A stretch of 64,000 nt of DNA from Metabacillus bambusae (GTDB lineage: Bacteria; Bacillota; Bacilli; Bacillales; Bacillaceae): contig NZ_JAGDEL010000010.1 in NCBI RefSeq assembly GCF_017497975.1, forward strand, positions 112,705-176,704. The letters are read 5' to 3'. This document shows, one piece after another, positions 34,398-44,192 of this stretch (positions within the stretch are counted from its first letter, which is position 1; the number at the start of each line of letters is the position of its first letter). A program made the translations under genes and the position numbers. The notes beneath the pieces were generated by a model. It had not been told where the DNA came from and did no database searches. It saw only the letters and a program-made list of their open reading frames with translations.

Positions 34398-35780
34398 ATG
34401 GCATATTTGGACGTCCTTATTAAAAATGGAAAAGTTGTTCTTCCTAGCGGTGTAAAAGAAACTGATATTGGAATTAAGAATGGAAAAATTGCAATTATTA
34501 ATGAAGGTATAACTGATGAAGCGGACTTTACATGGGACGCAAAGCACCAATTCATCTTTCCTGGAATGATTGATGTACATGTCCACTTTAGTGAACCAGG
34601 GAGAGAACACTGGGAAGGGTTCCATACAGGTTCGATGATGATGGCAGCAGGAGGATGCACGACTTATTTTGATATGCCGTTAAATGGAATTCCTTCAACC
34701 GTAAATCTAGAGGCATTATCTACAAAAGCGGAGCTTGGGAATGAAAAATCCTTTATTGACTTTAGCTTATGGGGCGGTCTTGTTCCGGGAAATGAAAAGG
34801 ATTTAGAAGCTCTTGCTGAATCAGGTGTGATAGGCTTCAAAGCGTTCCTATCTACAACAGGTAATAAAGAGTTTGAGGCAGTTGATGATCTAACATTACT
34901 AAATGGAATGAAAATCATCGCAAAACTGGGTAAGGTGTTAGCTCTTCATTCAGAAAGTGCTGCAATTACGAACTGGTTAAAAGAAGAGAAAGAAAAAGAA
35001 GGGAAATCCAGTGCAGATGATTATCTAGAGTCACGTCCGATTATTGCTGAAGTCGAAGCCGTAGAACGTGCCATTTACTATTCAGAACTAACTGGCTGTC
35101 CTCTACATTTTGTACACATAAGCTCAGCTAAAGCGATTGAAGTGATTGAGCATGCAAAACAAAAAGGAATGAATATAACGGTTGAGACTTGCCCTCATTA
35201 TTTATTATATAACCATGAACATTTAAGAGGATTAGGTATGATTGCTAAATGTGCTCCACCTTTACGTGAAAAAGACGAGCAACAAAAATTAATTTCTCTT
35301 TTACTAGAAGATAAATTTGATATGATCTCATCAGATCATTCCCCATGTCCTTATGAATTAAAAGATCCTAATGTTTATAATCTGTTTCAAGCATGGGGCG
35401 GAATTAGTGGCGGACAGTTTACATTGTTGTCAATGATTGAGCTTGCCTTAAAGTATAAAATACCATTTGATACTATCGCAAAATGGACAGCATCAGCGCC
35501 TGCAGAAAGATTCGGACTTGCGGATCGAAAGGGGAAAATAGCTAAAGGTGCAGACGCTGATTTAGCAATTATCACATTAAATGAATCACATACAGTTACG
35601 GAAGAAAACTTTTATGCAAAGCATAAACAAAGCTTGTATATGGGACACACTTTCCCATGCCGAATCGTGGGAACCTTTAATAGAGGCAACTTGGTATTTA
35701 AAGAGGGAGTAATAGTGGCTCCGATTCCTAATGGCCGTTGGGTAAAGCCAAGTGAAAATTCAGCACTTAAATCAGTTTAG
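34398..35780 (+). CDS. pucH: Allantoinase
   Basis: 460 residues from ATG 34398 with AAAGGAG 10 bases before it. A dihydroorotase-like metal-dependent hydrolase: metal motif GMIDVHVHFSEPG, carboxylated-lysine segment GFKAFLS, FVHISSAKAIE, ETCPHYLL and DHSPCP. The AllB/PucH form is supported by PGREHWEGFHTGSMMMAAGG and the adjoining pathway genes. It opens allantoin to allantoate, the substrate of the amidohydrolase at 27042. Confidence 0.93.
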   Translation: MAYLDVLIKNGKVVLPSGVKETDIGIKNGKIAIINEGITDEADFTWDAKHQFIFPGMIDVHVHFSEPGREHWEGFHTGSMMMAAGGCTTYFDMPLNGIPSTVNLEALSTKAELGNEKSFIDFSLWGGLVPGNEKDLEALAESGVIGFKAFLSTTGNKEFEAVDDLTLLNGMKIIAKLGKVLALHSESAAITNWLKEEKEKEGKSSADDYLESRPIIAEVEAVERAIYYSELTGCPLHFVHISSAKAIEVIEHAKQKGMNITVETCPHYLLYNHEHLRGLGMIAKCAPPLREKDEQQKLISLLLEDKFDMISSDHSPCPYELKDPNVYNLFQAWGGISGGQFTLLSMIELALKYKIPFDTIAKWTASAPAERFGLADRKGKIAKGADADLAIITLNESHTVTEENFYAKHKQSLYMGHTFPCRIVGTFNRGNLVFKEGVIVAPIPNGRWVKPSENSALKSV

Positions 35781-35797
35781 GCTCTTTTGATAGCGTA

Positions 35798-35828
35798 AAA
35801 AACCTCTCTTCGAACAGAGATAGGTTTT
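35798..35828 (+). terminator. terminator after allantoinase
   Basis: AAAACCTCTCT pairs with AGAGATAGGTTTT with a two-base bulge, followed by TTTAC. Confidence 0.7.
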
Positions 35829-35955
35829 TACATATGTTTATTTATTTTTACTAATAAATTTAACTATTTCACATTTTAATAATTTAAAGGAATAAACACC
35901 CTAATCTCGAATATAAAAAATGAATAGGTAGTAAAAAGAGATGGGAGAGCAAAAA

Positions 35956-36939
35956 ATGGAATACAAAGTATTAGGAAAAAGCGGTTTGTTAGTGTCAGAG
36001 TTATGTTTAGGGGCAATGACCTTTGGGAAGGAAGTAAATGAAACTGATTCAACTGATATGATTCATCGCTTTCTAGACCAGGGTGGGAATTTTATTGATA
36101 CAGCAGATGTTTATGTAGGTGGGGAATCTGAGCGTATTGTTGGAAAGGCAATTAAAGACCGACGTTCAGAAGTTGTATTAGCAACAAAGGTAAGAATGCG
36201 TGTAGGTCCACACCCAAATGATTTTGGTTATTCTCGTCGTCGTATTTTAGAGGGAGTTGACCAGAGTCTTAAACGTTTAAATACAGATTATATCGATCTA
36301 TATCAGCTTCATGTTTGGGATAATATCACTCCTATTGAAGAGACAATCAGAACGTTAGATGACCTCATTAGCTCTGGAAAGGTAAGATACATAGGCTGTT
36401 CAAACTTTTTAGCTTGGCAAATGATGAAGGCTTTATCCTACAGTGACTTTCATAATCTTGTTCGATTCATTTCGATTCAGCCGCAGTATAGTCTATTAAA
36501 CCGTGAAATGGATCGAGAAGTACTTCCACTTTGTAAAGAAGAAAATGTTGGTGTGATCCCTTGGGCGCCAATTGGTGGAGGGTTTTTAACAGGAAAATAT
36601 AGTAAAGGTGAAGTCCCGACAAGTGGCAGGCTTTCAAACGGAGTTGGAGAATCTAGTTGGGAAAATAGAGCCAATGAAAAGAACTTTGAAATATTACAAG
36701 CAGTACAAGAAGTGACACATGAAATTGATAAAACGCCTGCTCAAGTTGCATTAAACTGGTTATTAAACAAAGAAGAAATTACTTCGCCTATATTTGGGGC
36801 AAGCAGCCTAGAGCAATTCGAAGAAAATATGGGAAGTGTTGGTTGGAAATTAAGTGAAGAGCATTGGAATAATCTAGACAAGATAAGTAAGCTTCCTAGT
36901 GAATACCCGACAAGATTTCTTGAAAAGTTTCGTAGATAG
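35956..36939 (+). CDS. Aldo/keto reductase
   Basis: 327 residues from ATG 35956, preferred because GGGAG lies 9 bases upstream, within an upstream in-frame extension. NADPH-dependent AKR fold: NFIDTADVYVGGESE (Asp, Tyr), LATKVR (Lys), YQLHVWD (His), then GCSNF and the C-terminal NADP-binding GASSLEQFEENM. The substrate is an unspecified aldehyde or ketone. It lies alone between allantoinase and an MFS transporter. Confidence 0.88.
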   Translation: MEYKVLGKSGLLVSELCLGAMTFGKEVNETDSTDMIHRFLDQGGNFIDTADVYVGGESERIVGKAIKDRRSEVVLATKVRMRVGPHPNDFGYSRRRILEGVDQSLKRLNTDYIDLYQLHVWDNITPIEETIRTLDDLISSGKVRYIGCSNFLAWQMMKALSYSDFHNLVRFISIQPQYSLLNREMDREVLPLCKEENVGVIPWAPIGGGFLTGKYSKGEVPTSGRLSNGVGESSWENRANEKNFEILQAVQEVTHEIDKTPAQVALNWLLNKEEITSPIFGASSLEQFEENMGSVGWKLSEEHWNNLDKISKLPSEYPTRFLEKFRR

Positions 36940-37118
36940 TAAGAACTTTACTAATCATAAAATTGGAAATAATTCGACTAGGATCTATTAATAGATTTTG
37001 GTCGATTTTTTTGTCTATTAAAAGATATAGTGGTTTATTACTCGCTTTTTGTAGCAAGCTCACGTAAAGGAACGGTGAAGCTAAATCTAACATACTAGAT
37101 CTTTATCATTAATTTGGT

Positions 37119-37137
37119 GAAATGAATTTTTCATTTC
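37119..37137. promoter_or_regulatory. inverted repeat upstream of the MFS gene
   Basis: GAAATGAA and TTCATTTC separated by 3 bases; related ATTTCGAAAT-like words follow within 70 bases. Possible operator for the MFS/Ntn-hydrolase pair, perhaps for the Lrp-type regulator at 40226; not demonstrated. The rest of this ~360-base gap shows no gene. Confidence 0.4.
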
Positions 37138-37300
37138 GAAACAAATTGTTGAAAATTAACTACGAAACGAATGAAAAATAGTCAAGTGGATTTCGAAATG
37201 TCAAAAAACCATGTAAGAATATGTGACAATAACTCCCTTCTCTGAAAAAAATGTTGCTATAATGATCCCAATATTCAGATAATAGAAGGGAGTTTTATTA

Positions 37301-38548
37301 ATGAGAAAAACACATCCTGCTTTTGTCATTTTTCTGTTCTTTTTAGGTTGGGTCTTTATGTATGCAGATCGAAATATACTTTCTCCAGTTATGGGGAGCA
37401 TTGGTGAAGAGTGGGGGTTAGACAATGCTCAGCTAGGTTTAATGTCAACAGTGTTTTTCGCTGCTTATGCTTTCATGCAGATACCAACCGGGTTTTTAGC
37501 AGATAAGTTTGGAAGAGTAAAAGTTTTAGTAGTTGGATATCTTTTATTTGGAATTGCAACATACATGAGTGGATTAGCTGCAAGCTTTGGTCTTTTCTTA
37601 TTGATGCGAGCAATGACTGGTCTTGGTGAAGGTACATATTATGGTTCACAATATGGAATATCTTCGAGCATCACTCCTAAAAAATATAGAGGGCTAGTCT
37701 CTGCTCTTATTAATAGTGGAATGGCGTTCGGTATTTCTCTTGGTTTTATCTCATCTAGTTATTTTACTTACACATTAAATAAAGGATGGCAATTTCCATT
37801 TTACGTTTTTGCAGTTCCAACTATCATTGTCGCGATTTTAATTGGAATCTTTGTCCAAGACAATCGGCATAAAGAGCCGAAACAAGGAAAGGAAATACAG
37901 GAAAAAGGCAACATCAAACAGCTATTTACCAAGAATCATATTTTAGTTTATATATTAATCTTTTGTTCATTATATGGATTTTTTGGAATGCTGACATGGC
38001 TTCCTTACTACTTGCAAACGGCGCGTGGAGTTGAAGCATCGCAAACTGGAGTCATTGCATCATTAGTACCATGGGCATCTATACCAGGTGCAATTATCTT
38101 TGGGTTCTTGTCAGACAAAATAAAAAGCAAAAAGCCACTAATTATCGTATTAGCATTTGCTGGAGCGTTGTGTCAATTTGCCATTCCATATATAGAAAAC
38201 TATTCTTTACTTCTTGTAGGATTATCCCTTTATGGATTACTGGGGAAATTAGCACTTGATCCAGTATTAATATCATATATGGCTGATATTACACCATCTT
38301 CAATGTATTCAAGAGTATATGGATTTTTTAACTTTAGTGGTATGCTTTCTTCCATTTTTGCACCATATATTACAGGATATTTTGCTGATCAAACTGGAAG
38401 TCTAGAATTCGGTTTTTATCTTTCAGGAGGACTATTGATCATTGGGGCAATTATGTTTATCTTTACTGACAATAAAGTAAAGGAAACAACCAATTTTAAA
38501 ACAAAAGTAATAAAAAGTAATTCAGTTACGGAGGAGAAAATAGGATGA
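37301..38548 (+). CDS. MFS transporter, anion:cation symporter type
   Basis: 415 residues with 12 predicted helices after AAGGGAG. YADRNILSPVMGSIGEEWGL and the loop 2-3 motif GFLADKFGR fit the ACS subfamily, whose members import organic acid anions. The stop overlaps the next ATG by 4 bases, so transport and the Ntn hydrolase are coupled. It probably imports the substrate of that enzyme. Confidence 0.85.
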   Translation: MRKTHPAFVIFLFFLGWVFMYADRNILSPVMGSIGEEWGLDNAQLGLMSTVFFAAYAFMQIPTGFLADKFGRVKVLVVGYLLFGIATYMSGLAASFGLFLLMRAMTGLGEGTYYGSQYGISSSITPKKYRGLVSALINSGMAFGISLGFISSSYFTYTLNKGWQFPFYVFAVPTIIVAILIGIFVQDNRHKEPKQGKEIQEKGNIKQLFTKNHILVYILIFCSLYGFFGMLTWLPYYLQTARGVEASQTGVIASLVPWASIPGAIIFGFLSDKIKSKKPLIIVLAFAGALCQFAIPYIENYSLLLVGLSLYGLLGKLALDPVLISYMADITPSSMYSRVYGFFNFSGMLSSIFAPYITGYFADQTGSLEFGFYLSGGLLIIGAIMFIFTDNKVKETTNFKTKVIKSNSVTEEKIG

Positions 38549-40125
38549 ATAAAGCAATTGTAGGGAGTAAGACAATGGTGGTGAGTCCCCATTATTTAGC
38601 ATCACAAGCTGGAAATACAATTCTTCAAAAAGGTGGGAATGCCTTTGATGCTGCAGTAGCTGTTAGTGCATGTCTTGCTGTGGTTTATCCACATATGACA
38701 GGTCTTGGAGGTGACTCCTTTTGGCTTACTTATAGTGTAAACGATCAAAAGGTCCGTGCTTATAATGGAAGTGGTCGTTCGGGTTCTAAAGTAACACGTG
38801 ACGTATATAAAGGGAAGAGTTCTATTCCCAATCGAGGGATAGAAAGTATCATAACCGTACCAGGAATGGTAGATAGTTGGGATGCTGTCCTGAAAGAGTA
38901 TGGAAGATTATCATTAGGGGAAGTATTAGAACCAGCTATAGAGTATGCATTGTCAGGGTTTCCTTTTTCAATGGATCAGCATGAAAATACAGTGAAAAAT
39001 ATAGATATACTGCAAAAAGATCTAGATTCAGCTGCAATTTTCTTACCTAATGAAACAGTCCCTAATATAAATGGAAAATTTGCCCAAAAAGATTTAGGCA
39101 ACTCTTTGAAAGATCTTGCAGTAAACGGAAGAGATAGTTTTTATAAAGGAAAGTTGGGAAATCGAATTATTTCAAGTTTAAAAGAAAAAGGTGGATTGCT
39201 CACTGAAGAAGATTTTGCAGAACATCAGGGGATATGGATTGAGCCGATTTCAACGACATATCGAGGTTATCATATGTATCAGGTTCCGCCTAATTCTCAA
39301 GGCTTCGTGGGATTAATGGCTCTTAATATAATAGAAAACTTTGATCTTGCATCTATACAGGAAGGTTCTTACGAATATTATCATTTATTAGTAGAATCAT
39401 TAAAAAGAAGCTTTCAAGATCGAAATCAATTTTTAACTGATCCTGAGTTTCACTCTATCCCATTAGATAGATTACTAAGCAAATCCTATGCCCAAAAAAT
39501 GGCCAACTCAATTCAATTTGATAAGGCAAAGGATATTCAAACTCAATCTGTAGGAAGTGATACTGCGCATGCAGCTGTAATTGATGATGAAGGCAACTCT
39601 GTTTCATTTATTCAAAGTTTATACTTTGAATTTGGATCAGGGGTAGTTGCAGGTGACACAGGGATTATAATGCAAAATAGAGGGTCATTCTTTTCTCTAG
39701 ATTCATCACGTGCTAACTGCCTTGAACCTAAAAAGAGAACGTTCCATACACTAATGCCAGCGATGGCGTTAAAAGATGGACGACCTCGGATACTTTATGG
39801 TACACAGGGTGGTGAAGGCCAACCGCAAACACAAACAGTAATAATTACAAGGATGATCGACTATGGTATGAATCCTCAGCAGGCGATCAGTGAGCCTAGA
39901 TTTGTTTGGGGAAGAACCTGGGGTGAAGAAACACAAGAACTTAAAATTGAAGGGCGAGTTAGCCTAGAGGTAATCGAGCAACTAATGAAATCTGGACATA
40001 TTGTAAAAAGAGTAAATGAACTAGATGGTATTATGGGACATGCAAATGCAATCTTAATAGATGATCAAGGCTTTGTACACGGTGGTGTTGATCCCAGAAG
40101 TGATGGTGCAGCTGTTGGAAGGTAA
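38545..40125 (+). CDS. Gamma-glutamyltransferase-like Ntn hydrolase (YwrD/HpxW type)
   Basis: 526 residues, ATGA-coupled to the MFS gene and preceded by GGAGGA. A proenzyme of the GGT superfamily: GGNAFDAAVAVSACLAVVYPHMTGLGGDSF in the large subunit, and the predicted autocleavage site at VGSDTAHAAVID with Thr as nucleophile. No signal peptide, so cytoplasmic. The ending GRTWGEETQELKIEGRV ... DGIMGHANAI resembles YwrD and oxamate amidohydrolase HpxW more than secreted glutathione hydrolases. An oxamate role would fit the ureide genes nearby, but this is inference. Confidence 0.8.
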   Translation: MNKAIVGSKTMVVSPHYLASQAGNTILQKGGNAFDAAVAVSACLAVVYPHMTGLGGDSFWLTYSVNDQKVRAYNGSGRSGSKVTRDVYKGKSSIPNRGIESIITVPGMVDSWDAVLKEYGRLSLGEVLEPAIEYALSGFPFSMDQHENTVKNIDILQKDLDSAAIFLPNETVPNINGKFAQKDLGNSLKDLAVNGRDSFYKGKLGNRIISSLKEKGGLLTEEDFAEHQGIWIEPISTTYRGYHMYQVPPNSQGFVGLMALNIIENFDLASIQEGSYEYYHLLVESLKRSFQDRNQFLTDPEFHSIPLDRLLSKSYAQKMANSIQFDKAKDIQTQSVGSDTAHAAVIDDEGNSVSFIQSLYFEFGSGVVAGDTGIIMQNRGSFFSLDSSRANCLEPKKRTFHTLMPAMALKDGRPRILYGTQGGEGQPQTQTVIITRMIDYGMNPQQAISEPRFVWGRTWGEETQELKIEGRVSLEVIEQLMKSGHIVKRVNELDGIMGHANAILIDDQGFVHGGVDPRSDGAAVGR

Positions 40126-40225
40126 AACTAAACGTTATTTTTACACATGATATTTTTGGAAGGCTTTCATCATTTACCTGTTAATATTATACTCATACTA
40201 TATATTCTTAAAGGATGGGTCTAAT

Positions 40226-40675
40226 TTGAAAATAGATAATATTGACAGGAAAATACTTGAGCTACTTACTGCTAATGGAAGAATGTCTTACTCAGATATA
40301 GGGAAAGAGCTAGATTTATCCAGAGTATCTGTTCGTGAACGTGTTAATCAATTAATAAAAAATGATGTCATTGAGAAGTTTAGTGTTGTAATTAATTCAG
40401 AGAAAATGGGAAAGAACGTTTCAGCCTTCTTTGAAGTTGATTGTGAACCTTCATTCTTAGTAGAGGTTGCCCAAAAGCTTGCTGATAATCCTTGTGTATC
40501 AAGTTGTTATCAAATGACAGGTCCGAGTACATTGCATATGCACGTTTTAGTTGATGACTTTGTTGCATTAGAAAAGTTTATAAATAATGAGTTGTATTCA
40601 CTTGAAGGAATCACAAGGGTAGAAAGTCATATATTGCTTCGTCGCTTCAAAAGTAGAAGTGGAATGAAATTATAG
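40226..40675 (+). CDS. Lrp/AsnC-family regulator
   Basis: 149 residues from TTG 40226 with AAAGGATGGG upstream. An N-terminal winged helix (IDRKILELLTANGRMSYSDI, LDLSRVSVRERVNQLI) precedes an effector-binding RAM-like domain with TGPSTLHMHVLVDD. It follows the MFS/Ntn pair on the same strand and is a likely local regulator of amino-acid-like substrate use. Confidence 0.88.
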   Translation: MKIDNIDRKILELLTANGRMSYSDIGKELDLSRVSVRERVNQLIKNDVIEKFSVVINSEKMGKNVSAFFEVDCEPSFLVEVAQKLADNPCVSSCYQMTGPSTLHMHVLVDDFVALEKFINNELYSLEGITRVESHILLRRFKSRSGMKL

Positions 40676-40773
40676 AAAAAAAGGTCCCTTATGTTACATG
40701 ACTTATGTAAAGGTTGACTTAAAGCCAAATCCATTAATTTCCTGTTTTATATAGGAGAAGGAGAGGGGGGCTT

Positions 40774-40944
40774 TTGAGTCAATCTTATTTTTTTGCTGTT
40801 TTAGAGAACTTTGGTCTTTACTTCTTATTGTATCGCTTAGATCGACTTATCTTTGGGAAAATTCAAGATATGAGAGAAAAGATGAACAATAGTGGCGGAA
40901 AACTCATTATATCAGTGAAAAATCCAATATATGCTTTGAACTAA
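40774..40944 (+). CDS. candidate 56-residue protein, unknown
   Basis: TTG 40774 follows an extended purine-rich ribosome site (AGGAGAAGGAGAGGGGGG). The product has a hydrophobic/aromatic first third (SYFFAVLENFGLYFLLYRLD) and a basic remainder. No family recognised. The strong site is the main support. Confidence 0.4.
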   Translation: MSQSYFFAVLENFGLYFLLYRLDRLIFGKIQDMREKMNNSGGKLIISVKNPIYALN

Positions 40945-40975
40945 TAAATACTTCGTAGGCATCCATAAGAGTTCT

Positions 40976-41008
40976 GTAAAAGCAACAATCTTGTAGAAAC
41001 AGCTTATT
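40976..41008. repeat. degenerate end of a MITE-like element
   Basis: AAAAGCAACAATCT followed by TTGTAGAAACAGC resembles the right end of the element at 24602 (AAAAGCAACAATCTCTTAGA). Only this end is visible. The rest of the ~400-base gap to 41339 shows no gene. Confidence 0.55.
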
Positions 41009-41339
41009 TTTTTATTTCCAATTGAGATTTATTATCCCTCGCTGAGATTGAAAATAATAAAAATTTTTTCTAGTTAATATCTAGAAAATCAATTACATTT
41101 ACTATATAATCAAAAATAACTAGTTTTACCTTACTTTGTTAGTTTTTTTAAGGAATATTATTAACAATCGGAAATACAATGATCTTAGATGTAAATTTAA
41201 AACAGGATTAGCAGATTGTTAGATACTTTAACTAAAGAATAATAAGTTGAAAAAGAATTAGGGGAATAATAAGCATGTATGTTTGTATCTAACTAGTTAT
41301 TTGCCTGGATTATAGAAAAGAAAAATAAAGGGGGATATT

Positions 41340-41915
41340 ATGAAACATCTACAGTTATTTTTAGCCTTTTTTCGTGTAGGAATTTTAGGGTATGGTGGAG
41401 GACCATCCTCTATACCACTTGTACATAAAGAAGTAGTGGATAAATATAAATGGATGAATGATGATGAGTTTGCAGACGTACTAGCATTAGGTAATACGCT
41501 ACCAGGTCCAATTGCAACAAAGATGGCTGGTTATATCGGCTACAGAGTAGCAGGGATATTGGGACTAATTAATGCGACCCTTTCAACTATCATACCTACA
41601 ATTATTTTAATGATTGTCTTGTTGACAACAATCTCTTCAGTAAAAGACTATCCTTGGGTGCAGGGAATGACAGCAGCAGTAGTACCGGTAGTAGGTGTCA
41701 TGCTGGCTACATTAACATGGGACTTTTTTAAAAAATCTCAGAAATCCTTAGGATGGTTAAAGTCATTGATACTCATTGTTATTAGTTTCTTCTTAATGGA
41801 GGTCTTTGGATTACATCCGGCTATTTTAATTGGTGTGCTTTTACTCGCAGCTATCATTAAGAAGGATAAAGATCCTAAAACAGAACGTAAGATAGAAAGG
41901 GGAAATGCTTCGTGA
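41340..41915 (+). CDS. Chromate transporter, first half-size subunit
   Basis: 191 residues with about five to six helices, GGGGG upstream. A CHR domain with FFRVGILGYGGGPSSIPLVHKEVV and LALGNTLPGPIATKMAGYIGY. Short-chain ChrA proteins work as gene pairs; the next gene overlaps by 4 bases (GTGA). In the family they export chromate; other anions are possible. Confidence 0.88.
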   Translation: MKHLQLFLAFFRVGILGYGGGPSSIPLVHKEVVDKYKWMNDDEFADVLALGNTLPGPIATKMAGYIGYRVAGILGLINATLSTIIPTIILMIVLLTTISSVKDYPWVQGMTAAVVPVVGVMLATLTWDFFKKSQKSLGWLKSLILIVISFFLMEVFGLHPAILIGVLLLAAIIKKDKDPKTERKIERGNAS

Positions 41916-42442
41916 TTTATTGGGAAATCTTTCTTGCCTTTTTTATCCCTGGAATACTTGGTTATGGTGGTGGACCAGCTTCAATACCGTTAGTTGAAAA
42001 TGAGGTTGTTGATCGCTATGGATGGATGAATGTTAATGAATTTAGTGAAGTGCTTGCGTTAGGGAATGCTCTTCCAGGCCCAATTGCAACAAAGATGGCG
42101 GGGTATATTGGCTATCAACAAGGTGGTATTCTTGGTGGAGTAGTAGGGATTTTTGCAACTGTAGCTCCGTCACTTATCTTAATGATTTTGCTATTAGGCT
42201 TTTTATATAAATTTAAAGATTCTCCAAAGGTTAAAAGAATGACCACTTTTATTAGGCCGACGATTGCTGTCTTACTTGGGGTGATGGCCTTTAGTTTCTT
42301 TTCTACTTCTTACATGGATTCAGGTTTATGGCAAACACTCTTTTTAATTATTATCAGTTTTTTATTATTAGAGAAATGGAAGGTACACCCAGCTCTTGTC
42401 ATTGTTGGGGCGATGGGGTATGGAGCCATTTTTATTACGTAA
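41912..42442 (+). CDS. Chromate transporter, second half-size subunit
   Basis: 176 residues from GTG 41912. It repeats the CHR motifs (FFIPGILGYGGGPASIPLVENEVV, LALGNALPGPIATKMAGYIGY) of its partner, consistent with an ancient duplication and antiparallel pairing in the membrane. Ends at a strong bidirectional terminator. Confidence 0.88.
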   Translation: MIYWEIFLAFFIPGILGYGGGPASIPLVENEVVDRYGWMNVNEFSEVLALGNALPGPIATKMAGYIGYQQGGILGGVVGIFATVAPSLILMILLLGFLYKFKDSPKVKRMTTFIRPTIAVLLGVMAFSFFSTSYMDSGLWQTLFLIIISFLLLEKWKVHPALVIVGAMGYGAIFIT

Positions 42443-42473
42443 GATGTATCCATAACATTACAAATATAAATAG

Positions 42474-42519
42474 AAAAAATCTAACAAACTCTTAATTAAA
42501 AGACTTTGTTAGATTTTTT
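42474..42519. terminator. bidirectional terminator between chr pair and yhfA
   Basis: A perfect 15-bp stem (AAAAAATCTAACAAA / TTTGTTAGATTTTTT) with T-runs in both directions. Confidence 0.92.
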
Positions 42520-42532
42520 TAGTCAAACCTTC

Positions 42533-43921
42533 TTATAACAAAAACATTGCCACTATCGTTGTCACTACCAACCCAATTGAAACAGGAAGAAGATTTTTCC
42601 GTGCTAGTTCGAATGGGTCAACACCACAAATCGCGGCCGCAGGGATTAATGCCCAAGGAATTAATGTACCTCCACCGACCCAAATCGCGGTAACCTGACC
42701 TAATGCTGTTAGAGTAGCTGCACTTGCGCCAATTGCTGTTGAAAACAATTGCGCAATTGAGCCGGCAAGAGAAATGCCTGAGAAGCCCGAGCCGTCGAGT
42801 CCTGTTAAAATCCCTACACCTGTTAATGTAACTGCACCAACCTCTGGAGTTAGTGGGACTACATTTGCGAGAGCAACACCTAGATCATTCACAATCCCTT
42901 GAGAATTTTGCGGTAAATATTCGCCAATTATTGAGTAAAAACCTGCATCCCCTAGATAGAAAAATGCGGCAATTGGAATGACTGGCCCGAATACTCTAAA
43001 GCCAAACTGAAATCCTTCGATTAGGTAGTTAGTAGATTCTTCAAGCCCTCGCTTTTTGTGTGCTAAACATGTTGTGATAATTAAAATGATTAGCGCGGTT
43101 CCTCCAATTAATGCTGTTGCATCCCCACCCTGTAAATTAAGCGTGAACATTAACACCACATCTATTAGAAAAATAAGTGGAATCAACAAAGCGAGGACTC
43201 TCTTAGAAGTTGTAGATAATAGCTGAAGAGCTGTTTCTTGTGTTTGGTAAGTTGGTGAGACAGTAGAAAATGGTTTATTAAGCTTAATATCTTTCATTAA
43301 AATAAAATAAGCAGATATTGTCGTTACAATTCCCATTGTAAGCACAAGGGGAATACTCGCATTAAGAACATCTCCAACTGGTATTCCAGCAGCATCAGCG
43401 GTAAGCTTTGGTGCAGCTTGAATAATAAAATCACCTGAAAGAGCGATCCCATGTCCAAACAAGTTCATCGAAATTGCAACCCCTAATGCTGGGAGACCAG
43501 CTCTAACCGCAACTGGTAATAATACTGCTCCAATTAAAGCAACAGCTGGTGATGGCCAAAAGAAAGATGAGATGATCATCATTAAAAGTCCTATGGTCCA
43601 AAATGCAGTGGTTGGATTTTTAATTACTTTGGAGAAAGGTGAGATCATCACCTCATTGATTCCTGAAATCGTTAATATTTTACTCATTGCGACAATAATT
43701 GAAATAACGAGAATGGTTGGCAGTAGTTCTGTTATTGCAAAGATAAAGCTATTAAATAGGCTGCTAATAGAATCACTTAAAGAATACGTTGATACTGCCG
43801 CAAGTGAAAGAATCCCAACTATACATACAATGGTTGTATCTCGACGAAAGAGCATAAAACCTATTATTGCTATGATAAATGCTACATAAATCCAATGTAT
43901 GAGTGTAATATCTACCTCCAT
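42533..43921 (-). CDS. yhfA: YhfA-like multi-spanning membrane protein
   Basis: 462 residues from ATG 43921 (TAGGAG 8 bases upstream; a GTG at 43930 overlaps the ribosome site). About 11-12 helices, including MMIISSFFWPSPAVALIGAVLLPVAV and a conserved GIALSGDFIIQAAPKLT. Length agrees with B. subtilis YhfA (463 residues) and the neighbours fit. It is probably an ion- or metabolite-transport relative; substrate unknown. Confidence 0.8.
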   Translation of the reverse strand: MEVDITLIHWIYVAFIIAIIGFMLFRRDTTIVCIVGILSLAAVSTYSLSDSISSLFNSFIFAITELLPTILVISIIVAMSKILTISGINEVMISPFSKVIKNPTTAFWTIGLLMMIISSFFWPSPAVALIGAVLLPVAVRAGLPALGVAISMNLFGHGIALSGDFIIQAAPKLTADAAGIPVGDVLNASIPLVLTMGIVTTISAYFILMKDIKLNKPFSTVSPTYQTQETALQLLSTTSKRVLALLIPLIFLIDVVLMFTLNLQGGDATALIGGTALIILIITTCLAHKKRGLEESTNYLIEGFQFGFRVFGPVIPIAAFFYLGDAGFYSIIGEYLPQNSQGIVNDLGVALANVVPLTPEVGAVTLTGVGILTGLDGSGFSGISLAGSIAQLFSTAIGASAATLTALGQVTAIWVGGGTLIPWALIPAAAICGVDPFELARKNLLPVSIGLVVTTIVAMFLL

Positions 43922-44154
43922 TTGTATCACTCCTAAGCAAAAGCCTATTGTAGGTTTCTAATACTGTATGAATGAGTGAAATAGGTTGTGATAAGATTTT
44001 GTGGAAATATAGGGTAATGTTATGTAGAAACAAGTTGTCATTTCCAAGGAAATATTGTCAGAAGTGCACAAGATGTCTAATATTAGTAATGGTTATTATG
44101 GAGTCAAGCTAGGGGCTTTCTGCGAAAATCCAAGAATCATCCCTAAACTAAAAA

Positions 44155-44179
44155 ACCCCCGCAAATTTTTTGCAGAGGT
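44155..44179 (-). terminator. terminator after hmoB
   Basis: On the minus strand ACCTCTGCAAA pairs with TTTGCGGGGGT through wobbles, then TTTTTT follows. Confidence 0.8.
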
Positions 44180-44192
44180 AATGTGAAAATGA

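Noticed and set aside
43650..43665. Further copy of the seven-fold ACACCTCATT motif inside yhfA
   Set aside because: Only a short partial match (CACCTCATT) within a coding sequence, without the flanking context.
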